DNA of 5,962 nt from Promethearchaeota archaeon (GCA_019057975.1 JAHLWJ010000291.1:1-5962); one strand, 5' to 3'. Positions 1 through 5,939 are shown, numbered from the stretch's first letter. Program-made: numbers and translations. The notes: a model not told the origin generated them from the sequence alone.

Positions 1-899
1 GCTTGAGTGAAGTCAGAGAATTCAGGAGAGTAGCTGGCGGGGCACCAGCTAATGTAGCAGTGGGAGCTGCCAGGATAGGGCTGAAAGTTGCCTTTGTTGG
101 TAGAGTAGGAGATGATGAATTTGGGCATTTTTTGAAAAATACATTGGTGGAAAATAAAGTTGATGTCAGCCAGATGCAGTTTGACCGCAAGGTAAGAACA
201 GGCCTTGCCTTTGTTGCTCTTCCTACTCCAAATACTAGAGAGTTTCTTTTTTACAGAAATCCAAGTGCTGATATGATGCTTGATTCAAAAGAATTTGATA
301 AAACCTTTATAAAAGATACGAAAGTTTTTCACTTTGGTTCTATAACATTAGTCAGCGAACCCGGCAGATCATCTACATATGATGCAGTTAATTTAGCTAA
401 ATCAAATGGGGTAGTAATATCATACGACCCAAATTTGAGACTGAACCTTTGGCCTTGTGCAGAGGAAGCAAAAAATAAAATAATAGAGGCAATACCTTTA
501 GCTGATATTATGAAAGTAAATGATGAAGAACTATTTTTTATAACAGGAGAAAAAGATATTAAAAAAGGATTACAAAAGCTAATTTCCAATGGTCCTAAAT
601 TATGTATTGTAACTATGGGTGCTAATGGTTGTGTTTATTCTACAAGTAAATATACAGGACTACTTCCTGCATTTAAAGTTAAAACTGTGGATGCTACCGG
701 TTGTGGGGATAGTTTTGTTGCTGGACTGCTGGTAGGTCTGGTAGAAAGTGAACTTGACAGGTTAATTGAGAATCAGGGAAAAATTATTTCCGTACTTAAA
801 TTTGCAAGTGCAGCTGCAGCCATCACTTCTATTAGGAAGGGTGTCATTGCCTCTCTCCCTTATAGAGCTGAGATAGAAAAGTTTATCTTGAGGGTATAG
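1..899 (+). CDS. PfkB-family carbohydrate kinase, fructokinase-like (5' partial)
   Basis: ATP-dependent cytosolic sugar kinase of the PfkB/ribokinase superfamily. The reading frame is already open at the left edge (first full codon at base 3). The TTG there is an internal Leu rather than a start, because the first visible residues align with the segment just before the family's GGAPANVAVG motif. Some 20-25 N-terminal residues are therefore missing. Numbering from that TTG, visible landmarks are GGAPANVAVG (12-21), FYRNPSADM (83-91), FHFGSITLVSEP (109-120), YDPNLR (141-146), KVNDEE (171-176) and the C-terminal PfkB signature DATGCGDSF (230-238), with the likely catalytic base Asp236. FYRNPSADM, the FGS(I)xL segment and YDPNLR with a following LWP are typical of fructokinases, so fructose is the best substrate guess, but related ketose or keto-deoxy acids cannot be excluded. 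The signature has Cys where Ala is commoner (GCGD for GAGD), a tolerated variant. The gene ends at TAG 897-899; no terminator follows, and the regulator starts 170 bp downstream. Confidence 0.9.
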   Translation, partial: LSEVREFRRVAGGAPANVAVGAARIGLKVAFVGRVGDDEFGHFLKNTLVENKVDVSQMQFDRKVRTGLAFVALPTPNTREFLFYRNPSADMMLDSKEFDKTFIKDTKVFHFGSITLVSEPGRSSTYDAVNLAKSNGVVISYDPNLRLNLWPCAEEAKNKIIEAIPLADIMKVNDEELFFITGEKDIKKGLQKLISNGPKLCIVTMGANGCVYSTSKYTGLLPAFKVKTVDATGCGDSFVAGLLVGLVESELDRLIENQGKIISVLKFASAAAAITSIRKGVIASLPYRAEIEKFILRV

Positions 900-1053
900 T
901 TTTAAACAGAGTTTTTAGGAATTATGGGTCTGATATGATAGACAGGAAAATGTTTTTAATGAATAAAATTAATATAAAAGAATAAGTGATATATGCTTTT
1001 AAAAAAATTTTTACTTTGTGTTTATTTCTTTAAGATAAGCATAAAGATTAGAT

Positions 1054-1072
1054 AGAAGGAGAGTAAAATTTG
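1054..1072 (+). promoter_or_regulatory. Strong ribosome binding site with TTG start for the SorC-family regulator
   Basis: AGAAGGAGAG at 1054-1063 is a near-ideal Shine-Dalgarno sequence, about 8 bases before TTG at 1070. The nearby ATG at 1077 is out of frame, so this site decides the unusual TTG start. It is the only strong Shine-Dalgarno in the window. Upstream (1010-1047) lie TTTACT and TAAGAT/TAAAGA hexamers that might be a promoter, but their spacing is poor and I do not call one. Confidence 0.8.
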
Positions 1073-2011
1073 AATAATGATCTTTTAAAGGCTAAGGTAA
1101 GTAAATTGTTTTATCAAGGTGGTCTATCGAAAATAGAAATAGGTAAGAAACTGCGAATTTCTAGATTTAAGGTAGCCCAGCTATTAGAAGATGCATTAAA
1201 GGATGGAATGGTTAAAATTATTATAAACGAACCTCAAAATACTTTTTTGGATTTAGAAAGTTCTTTAGAAGAAAAATTTAAAATTTATAGAGCATCAGTA
1301 GTAGAAACCTCTTTTAGCTATGAAGAGACAAAGAAGAATATTGGGAGAGCTGCAGCTAATTGCCTGCTGGATATGGCATATGATGGTGATGTAATAGGTG
1401 TTGCCTGGGGAACTACAATTTATGAAATGGTTAATTTTCTTCCTTTGTCAATAGAAAGAAATAATATTTCGGTAGTTCAGATTACTGGAGGATTAAACCA
1501 GGTTTCTATGGATTTCAATGCTATAGAGCTTACTCGCAGAGTGGCTAAAGCATTTGGTGCTAAAAGTTACCAACTTTATGCTCCAGCGATAGTTGACAGT
1601 ATTGATACAAAAAATGTTTTAATGTCAGAAAGCAATATCAAAAAGACAATAGAGATGTTTAGTAAAATTAATATAGCCATAGTTGGAGTTGGAAGTGTAG
1701 TTCCTGAGCCTTCTACAATGCTGTATAGAGATGGATTCATAAGAAAAGAAGATTTTGAGAATATATCAAAATGTGGTGCAGTAGGAGATATTAACTCATA
1801 TTTTTACGATAAAAATGGAAACAGGTGTAAAACAGAATTAGAGAGAAGAACAATTGGAATAGACTTAGATCATCTCAGGAGAGTCAGGTATGTAATGGCT
1901 GTTTGTGGTGGTAAATTTAAAGCTGATGCTATATACGGTGCTCTGAAAGGAAAAATTATAAATATAATTGTTACTGATAAGGAAACTGCGAGAGAAATGT
2001 TAAAAAAATAA
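1070..2011 (+). CDS. SorC/DeoR-family sugar-binding transcriptional regulator
   Basis: Cytosolic DNA-binding regulator, 313 residues, the usual full length for this family. Residues about 5-50 form an N-terminal helix-turn-helix (segment KLFYQGGLSKIEIGKKL followed by ISRFKVAQLL). Residues about 55-313 are the sugar-binding domain with a NagB-like phosphosugar-isomerase fold. Recognisable blocks are DVIGVAWGTT (107-116), ITGGL (138-142), VGVGS (205-209), GAVGDI (236-241) and the near-terminal VCGGKFKADAIYGALKG (278-294). In characterised members (SorC, DeoR of B. subtilis, CggR) this domain binds a phosphorylated sugar, which usually weakens operator binding. I infer that this one senses a phosphorylated intermediate of the neighbouring pathway. 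The TTG start is supported by the strong ribosome binding site. The long A+T-rich gap downstream, with a palindrome and repeats, is the obvious place for it to bind. Target and effector cannot be read from sequence alone. Confidence 0.93.
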   Translation: MNNDLLKAKVSKLFYQGGLSKIEIGKKLRISRFKVAQLLEDALKDGMVKIIINEPQNTFLDLESSLEEKFKIYRASVVETSFSYEETKKNIGRAAANCLLDMAYDGDVIGVAWGTTIYEMVNFLPLSIERNNISVVQITGGLNQVSMDFNAIELTRRVAKAFGAKSYQLYAPAIVDSIDTKNVLMSESNIKKTIEMFSKINIAIVGVGSVVPEPSTMLYRDGFIRKEDFENISKCGAVGDINSYFYDKNGNRCKTELERRTIGIDLDHLRRVRYVMAVCGGKFKADAIYGALKGKIINIIVTDKETAREMLKK

Positions 2012-2161
2012 TATATTAGAATCAGATCTTAAGAGAGATACTTAAAAAAGGTGTTGGTAATATCTAACTTGTTTAATGTCTATAATTTTTTCTTATTTTA
2101 ATATCTGTGCTTAAAATATTATCAATCTTTTTCAAGTAATAAAAAAATAATGAAAATTTTC

Positions 2162-2190
2162 TTGACTTATTATAAATTTTCGTTTAAATT
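2162..2190 (+). promoter_or_regulatory. Candidate sigma-A promoter upstream of the transketolase genes
   Basis: TTGACT (2162-2167) matches five of six -35 consensus bases. After a 17-bp spacer comes TAAATT (2185-2190), matching four of six -10 bases. It lies about 95 bp before the transketolase N-half start, in a stretch of about 14% G+C (2101-2280), where weak matches are common. The good -35 and ideal spacing are the main support. Transcription from here would leave a leader of roughly 85-90 nt. Confidence 0.5.
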
Positions 2191-2257
2191 ATCATATGTA
2201 TTATAAATTAACTTATGAGTTAAATATACTTTATTTTTAGTATTTAATATCATATGT
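2190..2257 (+). repeat. Direct repeat TATCATATGT flanking the palindrome (possible operator pair)
   Basis: The 10-mer TATCATATGT occurs at 2190-2199 and again at 2248-2257, 58 bp start to start, bracketing the 16-bp palindrome. An inverted relative, TGATATGATA, is at 931-940 upstream of the regulator gene. Read on the - strand it is TATCATATCA, sharing the first eight bases. Repeats on both sides of the regulator gene would fit autoregulation plus control of the downstream genes, perhaps by looping. The rest of the 2012-2285 gap shows no gene, RNA gene or convincing terminator. Confidence 0.3.
2208..2223 (+). promoter_or_regulatory. 16-bp palindrome, candidate operator for the SorC-family regulator
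   Basis: TTAACTTATGAGTTAA has perfect 6-bp inverted arms around a 4-bp centre. It sits just downstream of the candidate -10 box, where a bound repressor would block transcription. It follows the gene for a DNA-binding regulator and precedes the genes that regulator probably controls. The assignment is positional. A+T-rich DNA yields such palindromes by chance fairly often. Confidence 0.35.
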
Positions 2258-2285
2258 TAATATTTATTTCTAATGATTTTGAATT

Positions 2286-3116
2286 ATGTGCAATGATTTA
2301 ATTAAAATATTAAAGAAGAGGTCAAACATAGCTCGCCAAAAGATAATTGAGGTAACGACTGAAGTAGAAGGTGGGCATCTTGCAGGTTCCTTGTCTTGCA
2401 TAGATATTTTAATCGCTCTTTATTTTAAAGTATTAAAACATAAGCCAGATAATCCAAATTGGGAAAATAGAGATAGATTTATATTAAGTAAGGGCCATGG
2501 GGCGCCTGCTCTTTATACAGTACTGGCTATGAGCAAGTATTTTCCGGAAGAGGAACTTTTTACTTTAAGAAAAATTAACTCCAGGCTTCAGGGCCATCCA
2601 GATTGTAAGAAATTACCAGGAATTGAAATTTCTACTGGTTCACTTGGGCAAGGATTATCTGCGGCAGTTGGAATGGCATTGGGCTATAAGTATGACGGTA
2701 AGAAGGATTCTCAAATTTACTGCCTGCTTGGTGATGGAGAATGTGATGAAGGACAGGTATGGGAGGCTGCTATGTTTGCTTCAAGTTACAATCTTAAAAA
2801 TATAACAGTAATTATAGATAGAAATGGTTATCAGATAGATGGAAGGACAAAAGATGTAATGAAGCTTGAGCCTTTAGATTTAAAATGGAAAAGTTTTGGA
2901 TGGGAAGTAGAAGAAATAGATGGGCATGATATGGGAAAAATAGTAGATGTTTTGGAAAAAAGCAGAGGAAGAAGAATTGTAATAGTTGCTCATACCATAA
3001 AGGGAAAGGGAGTATCATTTTTAGAAAATAATAATGCTTATCATGCTAAACCCTGTTGCAGGGAGGATTGCAGAAAAGCGATAGATGAGCTTTCTAAGAA
3101 ATATGAGCTTATGTAG
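2286..3116 (+). CDS. Transketolase, N-terminal (thiamine diphosphate pyrophosphate-binding) subunit
   Basis: First half of a split transketolase, 276 residues, the usual size for a stand-alone N subunit. It supplies the pyrophosphate/metal-binding part of a thiamine-diphosphate enzyme that moves a two-carbon ketol unit from a ketose phosphate to an aldose phosphate. Visible motifs are GGHLAGSLS (29-37, conserved His31), KGHGAPALY (69-77), GHPD (103-106), GSLGQGLS (118-125), the ThDP motif starting GDGE (149-152) with DEGQVWEA (154-161) and closing with DRNGYQIDG (178-186), then KGKGVSFLENN (239-249) and YH (252-253). DEGQVWEA marks transketolase rather than DXP synthase. The start is fixed by an in-frame TGA six bases upstream and by family length, yet no Shine-Dalgarno is visible. 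The C-terminal end has an unusual Cys cluster (CCREDC, 257-262), where relatives usually have an acidic segment after HGKAP. It needs the C subunit encoded 198 bp downstream. Confidence 0.95.
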   Translation: MCNDLIKILKKRSNIARQKIIEVTTEVEGGHLAGSLSCIDILIALYFKVLKHKPDNPNWENRDRFILSKGHGAPALYTVLAMSKYFPEEELFTLRKINSRLQGHPDCKKLPGIEISTGSLGQGLSAAVGMALGYKYDGKKDSQIYCLLGDGECDEGQVWEAAMFASSYNLKNITVIIDRNGYQIDGRTKDVMKLEPLDLKWKSFGWEVEEIDGHDMGKIVDVLEKSRGRRIVIVAHTIKGKGVSFLENNNAYHAKPCCREDCRKAIDELSKKYELM

Positions 3117-3235
3117 AGATGAGACTCTTATATATTTATATCTACAAGAAATTAGTCATACTGGTGTTGTTAATAGAGTATGCTTATTTGATTATGTTTA
3201 AGCAAGAGGCAGGAAAGTAAGCCTTTAAGAATATC

Positions 3236-3249
3236 TGTTGCAAGCAACA
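3236..3249 (+). promoter_or_regulatory. 14-bp palindrome between the transketolase halves
   Basis: TGTTGCAAGCAACA has perfect 6-bp arms (TGTTGC/GCAACA) around a central AA. It is the most G+C-rich and regular element in the 198-bp gap (3117-3314). The TG...CA ends recall LacI/CcpA-type operators, but the central CG and other CcpA cre positions are missing, so I do not call it a cre site. It may be an operator for an internal promoter that expresses the C subunit separately. No clear promoter hexamers accompany it. Confidence 0.3.
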
Positions 3250-3314
3250 AGGATAATAGAAGGATTTAATTTAATAACATGTAGAATTGATAAGTAAAAG
3301 AAGATGAGTTACAG

Positions 3315-4259
3315 ATGGAAATTTTAGATGAACTAAAAAAATCAACAAGGCAGGCGTATGGCGAAGTCCTACTCGAGCTTGGCAAGGAGAAGAATAATCT
3401 ATTTGTAATGGATGCTGATCTTTCTGTGTCCACAAAAACTTGTTATTTTGCTAATAAGTTTCCAGAAAGATTTTATAATGCTGGGGTTGCAGAGCAAAAT
3501 ATGATTGGTATCGCTTCTGGCCTGTCAAAAACAGGAAAGACTGTTATTGTTTCTACTCTGGCTGTTTTTGCTCCAGGGAGGGTATTTGACCAGGTAAGAA
3601 ATACGCTTGTTCATTCCAATTGTGATGTAAAAATAGTTGTTACGCATGGGGGAATTTCTGTAGGAAAAGATGGCTCTTCTCATCAATCAATTGAGGATAT
3701 AGCTCTTGCAAGAGTAATTCCTGGAATGAGAGTAATTGTCCCCTGTGATGCGGTAGAAACTAAAAAAGTTATTAAGAAGATAGTAGATATCCCAGGTCCT
3801 TTTTATGTACGTCTGGGTAGAGCAGAGGTTCCTATTATAACTTCAGAGGAAACTGAGTTTGAAATTGGGAAAGGATATGTTTTAAAAGAAGGAAAAGATG
3901 TAACTCTTATTGGCTGCGGGATGACTGTTTTTGAAATAATAAAAGCAGCAGATATTTTAGCAGGTGAAAATATAGATGCAGAAGTTATTAATATGTCTTC
4001 TATAAAACCTATAGATGGAGATCTTATCCTAAAGAGTGCTAATAAGACGAAAAAAATATTTACATGTGAAGAACATAGTATAATTGGTGGTCTTGGCAGT
4101 GCAGTTCTTGAAACTTTGGAAGAGAAAAGAGATGTGTTTGCAAAAAGAATTGGAATTCAGGATTGCTTTGGAGAATCTGGTCTGCCAGAAGAACTTTTTG
4201 AAAAATATGGGCTGTCCGCAGCTAAAATAGCTGAAAAGGTAAAAAAGTATATAAATTAA
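3315..4259 (+). CDS. Transketolase, C-terminal (pyrimidine-binding) subunit
   Basis: Second half of the split transketolase, 314 residues, typical for the free C subunit. It contains the pyrimidine-binding domain (about 8-175) and the C-terminal transketolase domain (about 185-312). In the sequence: VMDADLSVST (31-40), ERFYNAGVAEQNM (51-63) with the catalytic Glu60 that activates the thiamine aminopyrimidine, THGGISVGKDGSSHQSIED (110-128) with His111 and His123, YVRLGR (164-169), and EEHSIIGGLGSAV (252-264) in the last domain. Together with the N subunit this should form an active alpha2beta2-type enzyme in the cytosol. In sugar clusters such pairs can be specialised; the two-subunit apulose-4-phosphate transketolase of D-apiose catabolism is one described case, so the donor need not be xylulose 5-phosphate. 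The Shine-Dalgarno is weak (AAGATGAG, 3301-3308). ATG 3315 is chosen because MEILDELKKSTRQAYGEVL matches the family's N-terminus. The 198-bp distance from its partner gene is unusual. Confidence 0.95.
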   Translation: MEILDELKKSTRQAYGEVLLELGKEKNNLFVMDADLSVSTKTCYFANKFPERFYNAGVAEQNMIGIASGLSKTGKTVIVSTLAVFAPGRVFDQVRNTLVHSNCDVKIVVTHGGISVGKDGSSHQSIEDIALARVIPGMRVIVPCDAVETKKVIKKIVDIPGPFYVRLGRAEVPIITSEETEFEIGKGYVLKEGKDVTLIGCGMTVFEIIKAADILAGENIDAEVINMSSIKPIDGDLILKSANKTKKIFTCEEHSIIGGLGSAVLETLEEKRDVFAKRIGIQDCFGESGLPEELFEKYGLSAAKIAEKVKKYIN

Positions 4260-4361
4260 GTGTAAAGCTATTGTCATTAGCTAATAGGTTCAGTAAATTA
4301 ATGAAGTGATTAATAGTTTTTAATTAAGAGAAATATAAAAGCAGAATAGCAAAATAGTTTT

Positions 4362-5630
4362 ATGGAAAAGATTAGTAAAAATATTCTTAATGTAGCTATA
4401 GCTGGTAGTCTTGAAACAGATACTGGCCAAAAAACATCAACTCTAATTGAGCAGATAGAATCATTAAAAGATATAAATATTAGAGCTGTTTATAATAAGG
4501 ATATAAAAGAGGCTGAATTAATTTTAAAAAAAGCTAATTTAATAGAGAAATTTGAATACATTAATAATTTAAATGCCCTAAAGAAGTCTAAAGCTGAAAA
4601 TATTATTACTGATAATTTGGAGATATTTTTAGGTATAGAAAATATTGATGTTGCCATAGTGACAGAAGTGGATACTAAAATAGCTGTTGATGTAATCTAT
4701 AAGAGCTTAAAGAGCAGGATAAGCGTAATTAATATGAATGCAGTATCTGAAGTAACTTTAGGTCTTTTCTTTAAAAATTTAGCTGATTCAAACAATATTA
4801 TTTATAGTGTAGGTGCAGGCGATGAACCAGCAGTAACACTGGATCTTATTAATTTCTGTGAAAAGTTGGGCTTGGATATAATTTGTGCTGGCAAGGGCAA
4901 AAATAATCCATTAAATATATATTGTACACCTGATGATTTTATTGAAAAAGGAAAGCAAATAAAAGTAAGTCCCAGAAGCATTGCATCTTTTGTGGATGGG
5001 ACAAAAACAATGTTAGAAATGGCTATTTTATCAAACGCAACTGGAATACCTATAGATAAGGATGGAATGCACGGTCCGAAAGTAAATGTAGCTGATCTGA
5101 TGAAGACTTTTAATCTGAAAGAAAATGGTGGAGTCTTATATAATATTCCTGTTATAGATTATGTTATTGGAGATATAGCCCCGGGTGTGTTTGTGGTGTT
5201 TACCTCTAAACAAGAATCAATAATAAATGAACTTAAGTACCTCAAGATGGGTGATGGTCCTAATTTTGTTCTTTATAAGCCATATCATTTAGGAAATATT
5301 GAATCTCCACTGTCAGTCTATGATGTAGTTTTAAAAGGAAAACCTACACTTACAGTAAAGGATAGGATGATAACAGCAGTTGTAGCTAGAGCAAAGAAAG
5401 ATTTAAAACCAGAGGGCATTATTGGCACAGTAGGGGGTTATGATTTTTCAGGGCTTGCAATTGATTATAAAGAAATGCTAAATAAAAATTATGTTCCCAT
5501 AGGTTTGGTTGAAGACAGTAGAGTTAAAAAAGATATTATAAAAGATGAGATTATATCTTTTAAAAGTATAGAATGCGATCCTTGTAATATTATTTTTGAA
5601 TTATGGAATAAGCAAATAAAGCTTTTTTAG
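4362..5630 (+). CDS. Rossmann/SAF-domain oxidoreductase (homoserine dehydrogenase-like, COG4091-type)
   Basis: Predicted NAD(P)-dependent oxidoreductase, 422 residues, near the usual full length. Domain order: N-terminal nucleotide-binding region (about 8-130), a catalytic/dimerisation core (about 145-335) and a C-terminal SAF domain (about 338-415). The core blocks are diagnostic: VGAGDEPA (150-157), CAGKGKNNPL (175-184), SPRSIASFVDGTKTMLEM (203-220) and NATG..DKDGMHGP (225-239). The SAF part contains ARAKKDLKPEGIIGTVGGY (342-360) and VPIGLVEDSRVKKD (378-391). The end, through FELWNKQIKLF, resembles family C-termini, so the gene is complete although an intron fragment starts within 8 bp of its stop. 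It is not a true homoserine dehydrogenase. As I recall, the Brucella DXR-like (DRL) enzyme, which converts 1-deoxyxylulose 5-phosphate to methylerythritol phosphate, belongs to this wider family; other members sit in sugar clusters and are uncharacterised. The N-terminal glycine motif is atypical (AGSLETDTGQ, 14-23, instead of GxGxxG). No Shine-Dalgarno is evident. Confidence 0.85.
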   Translation: MEKISKNILNVAIAGSLETDTGQKTSTLIEQIESLKDINIRAVYNKDIKEAELILKKANLIEKFEYINNLNALKKSKAENIITDNLEIFLGIENIDVAIVTEVDTKIAVDVIYKSLKSRISVINMNAVSEVTLGLFFKNLADSNNIIYSVGAGDEPAVTLDLINFCEKLGLDIICAGKGKNNPLNIYCTPDDFIEKGKQIKVSPRSIASFVDGTKTMLEMAILSNATGIPIDKDGMHGPKVNVADLMKTFNLKENGGVLYNIPVIDYVIGDIAPGVFVVFTSKQESIINELKYLKMGDGPNFVLYKPYHLGNIESPLSVYDVVLKGKPTLTVKDRMITAVVARAKKDLKPEGIIGTVGGYDFSGLAIDYKEMLNKNYVPIGLVEDSRVKKDIIKDEIISFKSIECDPCNIIFELWNKQIKLF

Positions 5631-5637
5631 GATAATT

Positions 5638-5906
5638 CGGTAATAAAAGCACACGCCTTCATCCCATATATCTGCTGTATTTGCTCCATAGGTCTCAGAT
5701 AGCATAGGGCTTTGTTTTATTAGGTAACCTCACCCGACCCACATAGGTCTTATATACAGTTTGTGTTCCTCAGACCAGGATTTTGCCTTAAGGCTTCCTT
5801 CAGATTTCACCTCATAATGGACACCTTTGCCTTTGGCTAACGGTTGGTGCAATCAACCCCCCGTAGTGGACTTTCACCACCAATCTTGTGCCCATGCCAG
5901 GCGCAC
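5638..5906 (-). mobile_element. 5' fragment of a group II intron (class C / IIC type), domain I only
   Basis: Read on the - strand from 5906, the sequence opens with GTGCGCCTGGCATGGGCAC, the group II 5' boundary (GUGYG). It continues with conserved domain I blocks: GTGAAAGTCC, GTTAGCCAAAGGCAAAGGTG, AATCTGAAGGAAGC, GGTCTGAGGAACAC and AACAAAGCCC. Order and spacing match, from memory, domain I of the Oceanobacillus iheyensis IIC intron. Recognisable similarity ends at TTACC near 5638, about where domain I ends, so roughly 269 nt remain. No reverse transcriptase/maturase ORF, domain V hairpin or 3' boundary is present; left of it is the + strand oxidoreductase gene. G+C is about 45% (5641-5880, hand count) against the A+T-rich surroundings. 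It cannot splice or move by itself. The family is secure; the class C assignment rests on the remembered alignment and the terminator target. Confidence 0.88.
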
Positions 5907-5939
5907 TAAAAGTAACCTGATAAGGAACCCTGTCAGGTT
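5907..5939 (-). terminator. Intrinsic terminator used as the group IIC intron target site
   Basis: On the - strand, AACCTGA (5939-5933) pairs with TCAGGTT (5920-5914). After one mismatch the helix can extend by AGG/CTT to a GTTC tetraloop. The stem is followed by ACTTTTA, and the intron begins at the next base. This is a stem plus short U-tract for a - strand gene lying beyond the right edge; tandem TAA TAA at 5957-5952 could be its stop. Class C introns characteristically insert just 3' of such terminator stems. The hairpin may also act for + strand transcripts (TTCTTTG follows it there), but weakly. Confidence 0.7.

Noticed and set aside
3..5. TTG at the left edge as the true start of the kinase
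   Set aside because: The family has a further beta strand and substrate-binding residues before the GGAPANVA motif; starting here would delete them, so the gene extends beyond the window.
329..589. Open frame on the - strand inside the kinase gene
   Set aside because: It lies wholly within a gene with strong family motifs on the + strand and has no recognisable domain or own ribosome binding site; the same holds for - strand frames at 2812-3018 and 4029-4277 and the + frame at 2623-2805.
2029..2045. TTAAG...CTTAA hairpin after the regulator gene as a terminator
   Set aside because: The 5-bp A/T-rich stem is too weak and is followed by an A-run rather than a T-run.
3236..3249. TGTTGCAAGCAACA as a CcpA cre site
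   Set aside because: It shares the TG...CA ends but lacks the central CG and other required positions of the cre consensus.
3258..3284. AGAAGGA followed by ATG TAG (3279-3284) as a start-stop minimal ORF controlling the C subunit
   Set aside because: The spacing from the Shine-Dalgarno-like sequence to the ATG is about 14 bases, too long, and nothing else supports translation there.
2286..4259. Split DXP synthase as an alternative to transketolase, suggested by a DRL-like oxidoreductase nearby
   Set aside because: The ThDP motif region reads GDGE..EGQVWEA and the C half has GVAEQNM with HGGISVGKDG, which are transketolase signatures; DXP synthase has a different context (GDGALTGGMAFEA-like).
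4264..4313. AGCTA...TAGCT and ATTAAT...ATTAAT inverted repeats before the oxidoreductase gene
   Set aside because: Arms of 5-6 A/T-rich bases without promoter hexamers or a T-tract are expected by chance in this sequence.
5638..5906. The - strand tail as a riboswitch, rRNA fragment or CRISPR-related RNA
   Set aside because: The ordered blocks GTGCGCC...GTGAAAGTCC...AATCTGAAGGAAGC...GGTCTGAGGAACAC are group II intron domain I; there are no repeat-spacer units or rRNA motifs.
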